Counted from the stretch's first letter, positions 25,346 to 34,187 are shown. The stretch is 38,402 nucleotides of DNA from Peribacillus cavernae (GCF_003989135.1 NZ_RYZZ01000042.1:24016-62417), one strand, 5' to 3'. The notes: generated by a model not told the origin, from the sequence alone. Program-made: numbers and translations.

Positions 25346-27304
25346 ATGTCTGAAATGATCAAGATGACTTTCCCCGATGGAGCAGTGAAGGAGTTCGCCA
25401 GGGTGACGACTACAGGAGATATTGCTGCATCGATCAGCCCCGGCCTCAAGAAAAAGTCGATCGCGGGGAAACTAAACGGGCAATTATATGATTTGAAACG
25501 GCCGATCGAAGCTGACGGTTCAATTGAAATCATTACCCAGGACAGTAAAGAAGCTTTAGAAATCCTTCGCCACAGTACAGCACATTTAATGGCTCAGGCG
25601 ATAAAGCGGCTCTATAAACATGCGAAATTTGGAGTGGGCCCGGTTATCGAAGGCGGCTTTTACTATGATATCGATCTTGAAGAATCATTGACTCCTGAAG
25701 ATCTGCCAAAGATTGAAAAGGAAATGAAAAAAATCGTCAATGAAAACCTGGAAGTGATCCGCATTGAAGTAAGCCGCGACAAAGCAGAAAGACGATTCAA
25801 GGAGATCGGTGATGAGTACAAGCTTGAATTGATCGACGCCATCCCGGCTGATGAACAGGTAACCATTTATGAGCAGGGCGAGTTTTTTGACCTTTGCCGC
25901 GGCATTCACGTGCCATCAACCGGAAAAATCAAGGAATTCAAATTGCTGAGCATTGCCGGTGCCTACTGGAGAGGCGACAGCGATAACAAAATGCTCCAGC
26001 GGATATACGGAACTGCCTTCTTCAAGAAAGAGGATCTTGAAAACCATCTTCGCCTGCTAGAAGAAGCGAAGGAACGCGACCATCGTAAGCTTGGTAAAGA
26101 GCTCAACCTGTTTACCAATTCACAGCTGGTAGGACAGGGGCTTCCATTATGGCTGCCAAAAGGGGCGACAATCCGCCGCGTGATCGAGCGTTATATCGTT
26201 GATAAAGAAGAACGTTTGGGCTATAACCATGTTTATACGCCAATTATGGGAAGCGTCGATCTGTACAAAACATCCGGTCACTGGGATCATTATCATGAAG
26301 ACATGTTTCCGGTCATGGACATGGATAATGAACAGCTTGTTCTACGGCCGATGAATTGCCCGCACCATATGATGATTTATAAAAACAGCATCCATAGCTA
26401 TCGTGAACTGCCGATCCGTATTGCCGAGCTTGGAACGCAGCACCGTTACGAAATGTCAGGCGCGCTGTCAGGCCTTCAGCGCGTCCGCGGGATGACTTTG
26501 AACGACGCGCATATCTTTGTCCGTCCTGATCAGATCAAGGACGAGTTTAAGCGAGTAGTGAACCTCGTTCTTGCGGTCTATAAAGATTTTAACTTTACGG
26601 ATTATTCGTTCCGTCTGTCCTACCGCGATCCTCAGGATACTGAAAAGTATTATGATGACGATGCGATGTGGGAAAAAGCGCAGGGCATGCTAAAAGAAGC
26701 AATGGATGAGCTTGGACTTGACTATTTTGAAGCAGAAGGCGAAGCGGCATTCTACGGTCCAAAGCTTGACGTCCAGGTGCGTACTGCACTGGGGAAAGAC
26801 GAAACGCTTTCCACTGTCCAGCTTGACTTCTTACTCCCTGAGCGCTTTGACTTAAGCTATGTAGGGGAAGACGGCAAGCCGCATCGTCCGGTGGTCATCC
26901 ATCGCGGCGTTGTTTCAACAATGGAACGCTTTGTTGCCTTCCTGATAGAAGAATATAAAGGAGCGTTCCCAACGTGGCTTGCTCCCGTACAGGTTCAGGT
27001 GATCCCTGTTTCTCCTGAGGTTCATCTGGATTATGCGGCACAAGTACAGGAAAAGCTTCAAGCGGAAGGATTCCGTGTTGAGCTTGACCGGCGTGACGAA
27101 AAAGTCGGCTATAAAATCCGCGAAGCACAAATGCAGAAAATCCCTTATATGCTCGTTCTCGGTGATAACGAAAGCAAAGAGGGCAGTGTGAATGTGCGCA
27201 AATATGGCGAACAAAAATCCGAAACAATAGCTTTTGAAGACTTTATAAACTCACTTAAAGATGAAGTAAAACTTCTATCGAACAACAGAGAGAGCGGATT
27301 GTAA
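25346..27304 (+). CDS. thrS: Threonine-tRNA ligase
   Basis: Charges tRNA-Thr with threonine. The 652-residue protein has an N-terminal TGS domain (about 1-65), the editing/SAD domain (about 66-225, with [15 protein letters not shown] and [10 protein letters not shown]), the class II catalytic core (about 240-545) with zinc ligand Cys338 in MNCPHHM, the motif [13 protein letters not shown], and motif 3 [28 protein letters not shown] split over 890-920 bases of the coding end. A C-terminal anticodon-binding domain with [17 protein letters not shown] follows. The start follows GAAGGAG. Expression is controlled by the T-box leader upstream. Confidence 0.98.
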   Translation: MSEMIKMTFPDGAVKEFARVTTTGDIAASISPGLKKKSIAGKLNGQLYDLKRPIEADGSIEIITQDSKEALEILRHSTAHLMAQAIKRLYKHAKFGVGPVIEGGFYYDIDLEESLTPEDLPKIEKEMKKIVNENLEVIRIEVSRDKAERRFKEIGDEYKLELIDAIPADEQVTIYEQGEFFDLCRGIHVPSTGKIKEFKLLSIAGAYWRGDSDNKMLQRIYGTAFFKKEDLENHLRLLEEAKERDHRKLGKELNLFTNSQLVGQGLPLWLPKGATIRRVIERYIVDKEERLGYNHVYTPIMGSVDLYKTSGHWDHYHEDMFPVMDMDNEQLVLRPMNCPHHMMIYKNSIHSYRELPIRIAELGTQHRYEMSGALSGLQRVRGMTLNDAHIFVRPDQIKDEFKRVVNLVLAVYKDFNFTDYSFRLSYRDPQDTEKYYDDDAMWEKAQGMLKEAMDELGLDYFEAEGEAAFYGPKLDVQVRTALGKDETLSTVQLDFLLPERFDLSYVGEDGKPHRPVVIHRGVVSTMERFVAFLIEEYKGAFPTWLAPVQVQVIPVSPEVHLDYAAQVQEKLQAEGFRVELDRRDEKVGYKIREAQMQKIPYMLVLGDNESKEGSVNVRKYGEQKSETIAFEDFINSLKDEVKLLSNNRESGL

Positions 27305-27428
27305 AAATGAATGAAGATGAACTTTCAGAAGTATTAATTGTTCACGTGGGTTTCTAAAACAAAAACATATTGCAAATATCGCTGAATTTTGATAAGATAA
27401 ACTTTGTTGTGAAAAACAAGTAATGTAT

Positions 27429-27458
27429 TTGACATATCATCTGTGTTTATGATATATT
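27429..27458 (+). promoter_or_regulatory. SigA promoter of infC-rpmI-rplT
   Basis: Perfect TTGACA (27429-27434), 18-base spacer, TATATT (27453-27458). Confidence 0.75.
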
Positions 27459-27464
27459 TTCTAA

Positions 27465-27622
27465 GGTGAATTGAATACTTGGTTTAGGAAAAGAAGAAGC
27501 ACCCGCTTCTCACCTGATTGACGCTATATAAGCAGTTAGCAGGTTCATGATTTGATTATTTGGAATTTATTCTGTTTAGTCTATCTGTGTGGGTGCGTTA
27601 CTAGCATCCACACTTTTTTATT
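27465..27622 (+). promoter_or_regulatory. L20-type autoregulatory leader with terminator before infC
   Basis: The leader ends in a strong intrinsic terminator: GTGTGGGTGC (27587-27596) with GCATCCACAC (27604-27613), then TTTTTT. It lies about 110 bases before infC. In B. subtilis, L20 binding to this leader promotes premature termination of the operon. The L20-binding fold itself was not verified here. Confidence 0.75.
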
Positions 27623-27731
27623 GTTTGAAATAAATATTGTGACTGCAGATCATGGTGAGCGGTTAGTAATGATGGTACTACAGATATTTTCTAACGTTGT
27701 ATTCGCTAAATATCCTTGGAGGTGGCTAACT

Positions 27732-28247
27732 ATTAGTAAAGACATGATGGTAAACGAGGGCATCCGGGCCCGCGAACTTCGTCTAATTGACCAAAACGGT
27801 GAACAACTGGGAATAAAAACGAAATTCGAAGCGCTGGATATTGCCGCTCGTGCAAACCTTGATTTAGTATTAGTTGCTGCGAACGCAAAGCCTCCGGTAG
27901 CCCGTATCATGGACTACGGAAAGTTCCGCTTCGAGCAGCAGAAGAAAGATAAAGAAGCCCGTAAGAATCAAAAAATCATCAGTTTGAAAGAGGTTCGTTT
28001 GAGCCCGACAATTGAAGAACATGATTTCAATACCAAGCTCCGCAATGCGATCAAGTTTCTTGAAAATGGAGATAAAGTTAAGGCTTCTATCCGTTTTAAA
28101 GGACGCGCAATCACGCATAAGGAAATCGGCCAGCGTGTATTGGACCGTTTCTCTGCAGCATGCAAAGAAGTGGCTACGATTGAAACCCATCCAAAAATGG
28201 ACGGGCGCAGCATGTTCTTAATCTTAGCATCGAAAAACGAAAAGTAA
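27732..28247 (+). CDS. infC: Translation initiation factor IF-3
   Basis: Binds the 30S subunit, prevents premature 50S joining and discriminates start codons. The 171-residue product has the N-terminal domain ([35 protein letters not shown]) and C-terminal domain ([30 protein letters not shown]). An ATG-initiated frame exists from 27552, but those 60 codons cross the leader terminator and have no family match. GGAGG at 27719-27723 points to ATT at 27732 (ATT AGT AAA GAC), matching the rare AUU start known for infC, which lets IF-3 repress its own translation. It is first in the infC-rpmI-rplT operon. Confidence 0.95.
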   Translation: MSKDMMVNEGIRARELRLIDQNGEQLGIKTKFEALDIAARANLDLVLVAANAKPPVARIMDYGKFRFEQQKKDKEARKNQKIISLKEVRLSPTIEEHDFNTKLRNAIKFLENGDKVKASIRFKGRAITHKEIGQRVLDRFSAACKEVATIETHPKMDGRSMFLILASKNEK

Positions 28248-28269
28248 TTGTAAGGAGGAGGAATACCTT

Positions 28270-28470
28270 ATGCCTAAAATGAAAACTCACCGCGGATCTG
28301 CAAAGCGTTTCAAGAAAACAGGATCCGGAAAACTTAAGCGTTCTCACGCTTACACAAGCCACTTATTTGCTAACAAATCTACTAAAGCTAAGCGTAAGCT
28401 ACGCAAAGCCAGCCTAGTGAGCAAGGGTGACTTCAAACGCATTCGCCATATGTTAGACAATATCAAGTAA
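28270..28470 (+). CDS. rpmI: Ribosomal protein L35
   Basis: Small, very basic protein of the 50S subunit. The 66 residues start [22 protein letters not shown] and contain the conserved [18 protein letters not shown]. Length and sequence are standard. It lies 22 bases after infC with an AAGGAGGAG ribosome binding site. Confidence 0.98.
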   Translation: MPKMKTHRGSAKRFKKTGSGKLKRSHAYTSHLFANKSTKAKRKLRKASLVSKGDFKRIRHMLDNIK

Positions 28471-28505
28471 TATCGACTCGTCGATTTATATAGGAGGGAA
28501 ATAAC

Positions 28506-28865
28506 ATGCCACGTGTAAAAGGCGGTACTGTTACTCGCAAACGTCGTAAAAAAGTTCTGAAATTAGCCAAAGGTTATTATGGTTCCAAACATACATTATA
28601 TAAAGTTGCCAACCAGCAAGTAATGAAATCTTTAATGTATGCATTCCGCGATCGTCGCCAGAAAAAGCGCGACTTCCGCAAACTTTGGATCACTCGCATC
28701 AACGCAGCTGCACGCATCAATGGCCTTTCTTACAGCCGTTTAATGCATGGCTTGAAGCTTGCCGACATCGAAGTGAACCGTAAAATGTTAGCTGAACTGG
28801 CAATCGCTGACGAGCAGGCATTTGCTCAATTAGCAACCGCAGCTAAACAGAAATTGGAAAAATAA
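28506..28865 (+). CDS. rplT: Ribosomal protein L20
   Basis: Binds 23S rRNA early in 50S assembly and acts as the autoregulator of this operon in Bacillus. The 119 residues start [23 protein letters not shown], a long basic N-terminal arm, followed by the globular domain with [22 protein letters not shown] and [11 protein letters not shown]. The ATG follows TAGGAGG. It is last in the operon, with a terminator 15 bases after the stop. Confidence 0.98.
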   Translation: MPRVKGGTVTRKRRKKVLKLAKGYYGSKHTLYKVANQQVMKSLMYAFRDRRQKKRDFRKLWITRINAAARINGLSYSRLMHGLKLADIEVNRKMLAELAIADEQAFAQLATAAKQKLEK

Positions 28866-28880
28866 AATACATGTAAGCAT

Positions 28881-28913
28881 AAAGCCATTCTCCCTGCCGA
28901 GGATGGCTTTTTA
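28881..28913 (+). terminator. Terminator of infC-rpmI-rplT
   Basis: AAAGCCATTCTC pairs with GAGGATGGCTTT (one wobble), loop CCTGCC, then TTT. Flanking ATGTAA / TTACAT can lengthen the stem. Confidence 0.9.
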
Positions 28914-28936
28914 CATATCAATGAGGGGGAAATGAT

Positions 28937-29197
28937 ATGTCTGCAATATGGTTCTATTTTCTTATCATCAATTGCTTTGCCTTTTTTACAATGAAAAGAG
29001 ACAAAAGAAAAGCTGAGAAACACCAGTATCGAATCAGCGAGAAAACACTCTGGCTGCTGGCCTGGATTGGCGGAGCGACAGGGTCGACTGCTGGTATGTT
29101 TTTGTTTCGGCATAAAACAAAGCACGCTTCCTTCAGAATCGGTTTCCCGTTTTTGATGATCATCCAGCTTGCTATTGTGATATACATAGTGGTCTAG
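28937..29197 (+). CDS. ysdA: YsdA, DUF1294 membrane protein
   Basis: Small membrane protein (86 residues) of the DUF1294 family; function unknown. It has a short hydrophobic N terminus (WFYFLIINCFAFFTMKRDKRKA), a basic stretch, then the conserved WLLAWIGGATGSTAGMFLFRHKTKH signature and a last hydrophobic segment (FPFLMIIQLAIVIYIVV). It follows rplT as in B. subtilis. The ATG at 28937 lies 7 bases after GAGGGGG; another ATG at 28932 is out of frame. Confidence 0.9.
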   Translation: MSAIWFYFLIINCFAFFTMKRDKRKAEKHQYRISEKTLWLLAWIGGATGSTAGMFLFRHKTKHASFRIGFPFLMIIQLAIVIYIVV

Positions 29198-29271
29198 TAG
29201 TCATATATATATCTTCCAGCGTATATGCTTGTAGTAGCTTCTTTGAGACAGCATCATAGAGGAGGAAGACC

Positions 29272-29850
29272 ATGAATGAGGAACTTTCATTTATAGTAGG
29301 GTTTATCGGGGCAAGCAGCATCTTAGCGCCTTTTATATTCGTGACTCTCCATCTGCTAAGGCAATTTTTATTCATTCCGGTTGCGATTATCTGTATTTCG
29401 GGCGGTATATTGTTCGGACCGGCGGCAGGAACCATTTATTCAATCCTGGGTCTTACCTTATCCAGTCTCTTATTTTACCTGGTAATCCGAAAGTTCCCGA
29501 AAACGATGGAGCGGCTGTTGAAATTGAAAAATAAATTATTTGGCCGCCGTAATCTGAATGTGGGACAAATTACCGTATTAAGACTCATTCCTTTTGTCCA
29601 TTATCATCTGCTCTCACTCTGTTTGATGGAGAAAAAGCAGGGATTAAAGAATTTTGCTTATTACTCTTTTTTAACTAACATTCCGCTTGCTTTCTTCTAT
29701 ACTGTGTTTGGGAGCTATATCTCCGAATTCAGTCCAACGATGATCGTTATTCTTTTGTTTTCCTTAACAGTATTGCTGTATTTGATGAGAGAAAAATATA
29801 CGGTCATTACCTGGAAAGAGTTCTTTCAGACTGCGAATGATCAAAAATAG
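29272..29850 (+). CDS. TVP38/TMEM64 (VTT domain) family membrane protein
   Basis: Integral membrane protein of the DedA-like VTT/SNARE-associated family; some relatives are lipid scramblases, but the substrate here is unknown. The 192-residue product has hydrophobic segments near residues 5-25, 30-48, 50-78, 135-155 and 158-175. It carries the family signature FIPVAIICISGGILFGPAAGTIYS followed by LGLTLSSLLFYLVIRKF, and the second-half region RLIPFVHYHLLSL. The ATG follows AGAGGAGG. In B. subtilis a paralogue (ytxB) is, from memory, placed near dnaI-ytxC; here it lies between ysdA and ysdB. Confidence 0.85.
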   Translation: MNEELSFIVGFIGASSILAPFIFVTLHLLRQFLFIPVAIICISGGILFGPAAGTIYSILGLTLSSLLFYLVIRKFPKTMERLLKLKNKLFGRRNLNVGQITVLRLIPFVHYHLLSLCLMEKKQGLKNFAYYSFLTNIPLAFFYTVFGSYISEFSPTMIVILLFSLTVLLYLMREKYTVITWKEFFQTANDQK

Positions 29851-29914
29851 AAGCCTGAATGAATTTGGTTAGTAAATGACCTCATCGAAAAACATCTCCA
29901 AAATGACAATGAAT

Positions 29915-29948
29915 AAACGCTTGGATTACAGCGTTATCCAAGCGTTTT
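29915..29948. terminator. Terminator between convergent TVP38 gene and ysdB
   Basis: AAACGCTTGGAT (29915-29926) and ATCCAAGCGTTTT (29936-29948) with a 9-base loop. T-rich on the plus strand. Confidence 0.8.
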
Positions 29949-29955
29949 CGTTCTG

Positions 29956-30336
29956 TTATAGTTCCAAAAGCTCCTTAACAGGACTTTTCCAATCGATTTG
30001 CGCAATTGGATAACGAGCTTTTATGAATGATTCTAATTTTAGGAAATCATCCCGATCCAGTCCGTGCAGCGCCGTGATGTTTTTAGGCCAGACAATGATA
30101 GAGACGACCTCGAAGGAGTTATTGATGACCTCAGCATATTTCTCGCCTTCAAAGAGGATACCATGATAGGTAAGCAGAAAATTTTTGCGGACATTAGCGG
30201 TGTCATCCAGAATATAAAATTTTTTTTGTTCAAGGGCGAGCTTCAGTTTACGCCTCGGGCTTTTTATAAACCTGATGGCAGAATAAATAAGGAAAATAAA
30301 GAGAAGAAAAATGAATAATCGCAATAACAAGATCAC
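29956..30336 (-). CDS. ysdB: YsdB, SigW-regulon protein
   Basis: Small protein with one N-terminal membrane segment (LLRLFIFLLFIFLIYSAIRF, about residues 4-23) and a cytoplasmic domain containing the family phrases ILDDTANVRKNFLLTYHGILFEGEKY and IDWKSPVKELL. The 126 residues fit the Bacillus YsdB family (about 130). Function is unknown; it is tied to the SigW envelope-stress response. The start is GTG at 30336, 7 bases after AGGAGG on the minus strand. The ribosome binding site overlaps a GGAG / CTCC mini-hairpin. A well-matched SigW promoter lies upstream, and the gene is divergent from the dUTPase gene. Confidence 0.88.
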   Translation of the reverse strand: MILLLRLFIFLLFIFLIYSAIRFIKSPRRKLKLALEQKKFYILDDTANVRKNFLLTYHGILFEGEKYAEVINNSFEVVSIIVWPKNITALHGLDRDDFLKLESFIKARYPIAQIDWKSPVKELLEL

Positions 30337-30372
30337 GGAGGCACCTCCTCAACAAATACGTAGCTTCTCTTA

Positions 30373-30400
30373 TCTACGTTCCGGTTTTCAATTTGTTTCA
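30373..30400 (-). promoter_or_regulatory. SigW-type promoter of ysdB
   Basis: On the minus strand TGAAAC (30400-30395), a spacer of exactly 16 bases, and CGTAGA (30378-30373). The SigW consensus is TGAAAC-N16-CGTA. It lies about 37 bases before the ysdB start. Confidence 0.85.
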
Positions 30401-30415
30401 ATAATTTGATATAAT
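30387..30415 (+). promoter_or_regulatory. Candidate SigA promoter of the dUTPase-ysdC pair
   Basis: TTCAAT (30387-30392), 17-base spacer, TATAAT (30410-30415). It overlaps the divergent SigW promoter. Confidence 0.5.
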
Positions 30416-30447
30416 TTCAGTGAGAAATAAAGAGAGTAGTGAGGAAA

Positions 30448-30942
30448 ATGAATACGGAAAAGTTATTTGAGATGCAGGCCGCTTTAGATCGGCATATTGA
30501 ATCCAAGCACGAGGTAACCAAGAAAAATCTGGTTGAAAGAAAAATCCTTGCCCTTCTGGTTGAAGTCGGAGAATTGGCAAATGAAACAAGATGTTTTAAA
30601 TTCTGGAGTGTAAAAGGCTCATCCGCAGCGGAAACTATCCTGGAGGAATATGTGGATGGCATTCATTTTATTCTCTCTCTAGGAATTGAAGGATGCTTTC
30701 AGGGCACTGTTCCGGCATGGCATCCCGAAGACAGCAGCAGCCCGGATTTAACAGTCCAGTTTTTAGCCGTATATGAGACGATCACAGCATATCGCATAGA
30801 GCAAACCCCTAATACTTACTATAAAATCTGTGCGGAATATTTTAAACTTGGACAATTGCTCGGATTTACCGCCAAGGATGTAGAGACGGCTTATTTTGAG
30901 AAAAACAAGGTTAATTATCAGCGTCAAAAGCAGGGGTATTAA
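30448..30942 (+). CDS. dUTP diphosphatase, all-alpha (MazG-like) type
   Basis: Predicted to hydrolyse dUTP to dUMP and pyrophosphate, keeping uracil out of DNA. The 164-residue product belongs to the dimeric dUTPase_2/MazG-like superfamily, with the metal-binding signature EVGELANETRCFKFWS and the second acidic motif EEYVDGIHFILSLG. This is not the trimeric beta-fold dUTPase. The ATG at 30448 follows GAGG at short spacing; a GTG nine bases upstream (30439) is an alternative that would add three residues. ysdC follows after 33 bases. Confidence 0.85.
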   Translation: MNTEKLFEMQAALDRHIESKHEVTKKNLVERKILALLVEVGELANETRCFKFWSVKGSSAAETILEEYVDGIHFILSLGIEGCFQGTVPAWHPEDSSSPDLTVQFLAVYETITAYRIEQTPNTYYKICAEYFKLGQLLGFTAKDVETAYFEKNKVNYQRQKQGY

Positions 30943-30975
30943 GCAAATGGAATACATCCAAAAAGGAGGAGTTTC

Positions 30976-32061
30976 GTGACTGGATTAGATCAAACACTAA
31001 CGATGCTGAAAGATCTTACTGATGCTAAGGGAATTCCCGGCAATGAAAGCGAAGTAAGAAAGGTAATGACAAAATACATATCGCCATATGCCGATGAGAT
31101 CACCACAGACAGTTTAGGAAGTTTAATCGCTAAAAAAACCGGCCGGGAAAACGGTCCGAAGATTGTTGTTTCCGGACATCTCGACGAAGTTGGCTTTATG
31201 ATTACCCAAATAGACGATAAAGGGTTTTTACGCTTTCAGCCCATGGGTGGCTGGTGGTCCCAGGTTATGCTTGCACAACGAGTGACGATTGTGACAAGAA
31301 AAGGAGATGTGACAGGGGTTATCGGCTCCAAGCCGCCGCATATCCTAACTGTGGAAGCAAGAAAAAAGCCGGTCGAAATCAAAGATATGTTCATCGATAT
31401 CGGCGCGGCCAGCAGGGAAGAAGTCCATGAGTGGGGAGTCCGTCCCGGAGATATGGCTGTCCCTTATTTTGAATTTACGGTCATGAACAATGAGAAAATG
31501 CTGCTGGCAAAGGCATGGGATAACCGGATTGGCTGTGCCATCGCCATTGACGTATTGAAGCACCTAAAAGGGACGGATCATCCTAACATTGTTTACGGTG
31601 TAGGGGCTGTGCAGGAGGAAGTCGGCTTTCGCGGCGCGCGCACTTCCACGTTCAAGATTAACCCGGATATCGGTTTTGCAGTGGACGTCGGCATTGCCGG
31701 CGATACACCGGGTGTAACCGAACGTGAAGCGTTGGGGAAGATGGGCAAAGGGCCGCAAGTTGTTGTTTATGATGCATCGATGGTTTCCCACAAAGGGCTA
31801 CGGGATTTAGTAACGGATACAGCAGATGAATCGAATATCCCATATCAGTACGAATCGATTCCCGGCGGTGGGACCGATGCAGGTGCCATTCACTTAACCG
31901 CGAACGGGGTTCCGGCGCTGGCCATTACGATTGCAACAAGGTACATCCATTCCCATGCAGCGATGCTCCACCGTGATGACTATGAAAACACGGTAAAATT
32001 AATTGTCGAAGTCATTAAGAAACTTGATCGTGAAACTGTCGATCGAATTACGTTTGAATAA
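30976..32061 (+). CDS. ysdC: M42 family metallo-aminopeptidase
   Basis: Zinc-dependent aminopeptidase (glutamyl aminopeptidase/TET-like, once called endoglucanase M), cytoplasmic and probably a large multimer. The 361-residue protein shows the ligand motifs in order: His/Asp in [13 protein letters not shown], the bridging Asp in [12 protein letters not shown], the catalytic Glu pair in [13 protein letters not shown], Asp in [13 protein letters not shown], and late [12 protein letters not shown] with [10 protein letters not shown]. The start is GTG at 30976, directly after AAAAGGAGG. A terminator follows 5 bases after the stop. Confidence 0.93.
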   Translation: MTGLDQTLTMLKDLTDAKGIPGNESEVRKVMTKYISPYADEITTDSLGSLIAKKTGRENGPKIVVSGHLDEVGFMITQIDDKGFLRFQPMGGWWSQVMLAQRVTIVTRKGDVTGVIGSKPPHILTVEARKKPVEIKDMFIDIGAASREEVHEWGVRPGDMAVPYFEFTVMNNEKMLLAKAWDNRIGCAIAIDVLKHLKGTDHPNIVYGVGAVQEEVGFRGARTSTFKINPDIGFAVDVGIAGDTPGVTEREALGKMGKGPQVVVYDASMVSHKGLRDLVTDTADESNIPYQYESIPGGGTDAGAIHLTANGVPALAITIATRYIHSHAAMLHRDDYENTVKLIVEVIKKLDRETVDRITFE

Positions 32062-32065
32062 GAGA

Positions 32066-32095
32066 AAAAAGCGGTCCTTCACGGGGCCGTTTTTG
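32066..32095 (+). terminator. Terminator of ysdC
   Basis: CGGTCC (32072-32077) pairs with GGGCCG (32084-32089), flanked by an A run and followed by TTTTT. Confidence 0.8.
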
Positions 32096-32294
32096 CTTAA
32101 AAATCTATTGTATTCTTTGAGATACGGAAATTCCTTTTTTATCATAATAAAGAAGTTGAATTTAGATATTGCCGAGGAAACATATTATTAGAAGAAAGAG
32201 ACCCAGCCGGGGTTTTTTTCGTAAGGAAAAGGAGCCGAAGCTTGCCATGGGCAAAAGTTTTATCAATTTTTGCCTATTCACAAAACATTTATCT

Positions 32295-32321
32295 GTTTAG
32301 GGGGTTGTTGTCTGCGGGTAT
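32295..32321 (+). promoter_or_regulatory. SigB-type promoter of the stress gene
   Basis: GTTTAG (32295-32300), 15-base spacer, GGGTAT (32316-32321). The SigB consensus is GTTTAA-N12-15-GGGTAT. It lies 40 bases before the start of a general-stress gene. The rest of the gap from ysdC shows only a short GACCC / GGGGT hairpin with a T run near 32200-32217. Confidence 0.8.
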
Positions 32322-32361
32322 AGTTTAACAAGACCCATAAAGAGATTGAGGAGGAGTTAAC

Positions 32362-33060
32362 ATGGAAAAAACAATGTATGGAGTTTTTGATTCCACTTCT
32401 GAAGTGATACAGGCGATTCAAGCACTAAAAGCAAAAGGTTTTGAGGGAGAAGATATTACAGTTATTGCCGACAAAGTGGAAACATTGAACCTTGCAGATT
32501 ATAAAAAAACAGCAGGCGTTAATACAGTAACCAATACACCAGAAGATGACGGCTTCATGGATAAGGTGATGAGATTTTTCATGAATGAAGGCACCTATGG
32601 ACTTGAAGACCGGCTGCATGCTTCGGGATTTTCGGACAGTGAAACGGCTGCATATGTAAATAATGTGGAGGAGGGCAAGATTTTAATACTGCTCGATTCT
32701 GATAAGGATCAAACTGTCCGTGACGGTTTTTTTGAAGGTGATCCTGATCCTGCTGCACTGGATGCGGCAGGAACCAACAGGGATGCAGCAATCCAAACTG
32801 GGGTAACCCGTAATCCTGATCCAAACCTCTTTCCTGAAGGGACAGCGGCTGTCCAGGAGACAACCGGAAATCTGAGCAGCAATAGGGACCGTTCCAAAAC
32901 AGGTTATGTAGCATCTGCACGTACAGAAAAAGACCGAAAATTAACCGATCAAGAAAAACGGCTGCGCGAAAAACAAGATGAAGTTCAATTGGATAGTGAA
33001 GGAAATCCACAAGTTCAAGATGAACAATTGAAAAACAGAATCAATACTGACAACCTATAA
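32362..33060 (+). CDS. General stress protein with YflT (17M) domain
   Basis: Predicted general stress protein. The 232-residue product has an N-terminal YflT/general stress protein 17M-like domain (about 1-110), starting TMYGVFDSTSEVIQAIQALK with FEGEDITVIADK and later GFSDSETAAYVNNVEEGKILIL. The second half (about 125-232) is low-complexity, acidic and polar, rich in Asp, Asn, Arg and Gln, and probably disordered. The start follows GAGGAGG. The SigB-type promoter supports a stress role. Molecular function is unknown. A terminator shared with the convergent sspI gene follows. Confidence 0.85.
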   Translation: MEKTMYGVFDSTSEVIQAIQALKAKGFEGEDITVIADKVETLNLADYKKTAGVNTVTNTPEDDGFMDKVMRFFMNEGTYGLEDRLHASGFSDSETAAYVNNVEEGKILILLDSDKDQTVRDGFFEGDPDPAALDAAGTNRDAAIQTGVTRNPDPNLFPEGTAAVQETTGNLSSNRDRSKTGYVASARTEKDRKLTDQEKRLREKQDEVQLDSEGNPQVQDEQLKNRINTDNL

Positions 33061-33066
33061 TCGATA

Positions 33067-33109
33067 TAAAAAAAAAGCAATAGCCCGGTCTTGGGCTATT
33101 GCTTTTTTA
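33067..33109. terminator. Bidirectional terminator between the stress gene and sspI
   Basis: AAAGCAATAGCCC / GGGCTATTGCTTT with a 6-base loop, A runs before and T runs after, so it works on both strands. The sspI stop codon lies inside the stem. Confidence 0.93.
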
Positions 33110-33308
33110 AACCGCCTTCCAAAAGCTGGAGCATCTCATGTTTATCTTGTTCGGAAGAATGCTGCCAAATCACTTCAAATAATACACCGAGACCAGGAAG
33201 CATCTTCTCTTCGCCATTTTGAATCGCATCGACGATTGTGTCTTCCAACTGGTCTTGAGAATTTCCAGAAACGTTGTCGATAATCGCATTTCGAAGATTT
33301 AAGTTCAT
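33096..33308 (-). CDS. sspI: Small acid-soluble spore protein SspI
   Basis: Minor small acid-soluble protein of the dormant spore. The 70-residue product matches the SspI family: [18 protein letters not shown], then [21 protein letters not shown] and FEVIWQHSS, ending EGGLKKQ. The frame opens 11 codons upstream (33341), but GGGAGG precedes the ATG at 33308 with good spacing and gives the family length (about 71). The gene is on the minus strand, divergent from ysgA. SspI genes are SigG-dependent in B. subtilis; only a weak candidate for such a promoter is visible here. Confidence 0.93.
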   Translation of the reverse strand: MNLNLRNAIIDNVSGNSQDQLEDTIVDAIQNGEEKMLPGLGVLFEVIWQHSSEQDKHEMLQLLEGGLKKQ

Positions 33309-33431
33309 TGTTTTTCCTCCCATAGGATCATGATCACTCACATAAATATCATTTCACGGATTGGCATGCATTATGTATTAAAATTACGTTATAATAGGAA
33401 AATCAATGAAGGAATGAAGGAGAGTCCACCG

Positions 33432-34187
33432 TTGAAGTATATTGAAAGTGCAAAAAATCCAAGGGTCAAGCAATGGAAAAAGCTTTTAACGAAAAAAGAG
33501 CGTGATAAAACGGGCCGGTATTTAATTGAAGGCTTTCATCTTGTCGAAGAAGCGTTAAAGGAAGCCAGCCTTGTTCAGGCGGTTATCCTCAGTGAGGATG
33601 CAGAAGTCCCCGTACAATTCAAGCTCGAAGGTATTGAAGTGATTTATGCGGCAAATGATGTTCTCAAGGCGATTTCCGATACGGAGACACCTCAAGGAAT
33701 AACAGCCGTCTGCGAGCAACGGGAAGTGACATTGGAAGACATTGATCCGCAAAAGCTGCTGTTAATCGACGCGGTTCAGGATCCAGGCAATATCGGGACG
33801 ATGATCCGCACCGCAGACGCGGCAGGAATCGACGCTGTGATATTGGGAGAGGGTTGTGCCGATCCATACAACCCGAAAGTCATCCGTTCCACCCAGGGAA
33901 GCATATTCCACTTGCCCGTGATTAAATCCGATTTATCCGATATCATTGATTCTCTGCAAAACAGGGGAATTCCTGTTTATGGCACAGCATTAGAGAATGC
34001 CGTTTCTTTTGAGAAGGTCGAAAAAGTACAATCATTTGCATTGCTGGTTGGCAATGAAGGACAGGGTGTTGCTAAACAACTACTTTCCAAGACAACACAA
34101 AACCTGTACATCCCGATTTACGGAAAAAGTGAGTCATTAAATGTGGGGATTGCTGCCGGGATTCTGCTGTATCATCTGCGGAAATAA
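33432..34187 (+). CDS. ysgA: TrmH/SpoU family RNA 2'-O-methyltransferase YsgA
   Basis: SPOUT-class methyltransferase predicted to methylate ribose 2'-O in rRNA or tRNA; the exact nucleotide is not shown by sequence. The 251-residue product has an N-terminal substrate-binding domain (ESAKNPRVKQWKKLLTKKE, YLIEGFHLVEEALK) and the knotted SPOUT domain with DAVQDPGNIGTMIRTADAAG, LVGNEGQGVAKQLL and IPIYGKSESLNVGIAAGILL. The frame is open upstream to 33330, but GAAGGAG precedes TTG at 33432 with 9-base spacing and this matches the family start. It precedes the pheS T-box, as in B. subtilis. Confidence 0.92.
   Translation: MKYIESAKNPRVKQWKKLLTKKERDKTGRYLIEGFHLVEEALKEASLVQAVILSEDAEVPVQFKLEGIEVIYAANDVLKAISDTETPQGITAVCEQREVTLEDIDPQKLLLIDAVQDPGNIGTMIRTADAAGIDAVILGEGCADPYNPKVIRSTQGSIFHLPVIKSDLSDIIDSLQNRGIPVYGTALENAVSFEKVEKVQSFALLVGNEGQGVAKQLLSKTTQNLYIPIYGKSESLNVGIAAGILLYHLRK

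Noticed and set aside
27307..27357. 16-codon peptide right after thrS
   Set aside because: No ribosome binding site; the upstream sequence is the end of thrS.
27552..27731. 60-codon ATG-type extension of infC
   Set aside because: It crosses the leader terminator at 27587-27620 and has no IF-3 similarity; the ATT start has the ribosome binding site.
33309..33341. 11-codon upstream extension of sspI
   Set aside because: It contains the ribosome binding site of the shorter, family-length form.
33316..33346. SigG promoter for sspI
   Set aside because: The best match (TGAAAT, 18 bases, CATGATC) deviates at both boxes and sits too close to the start codon to be listed as a feature.
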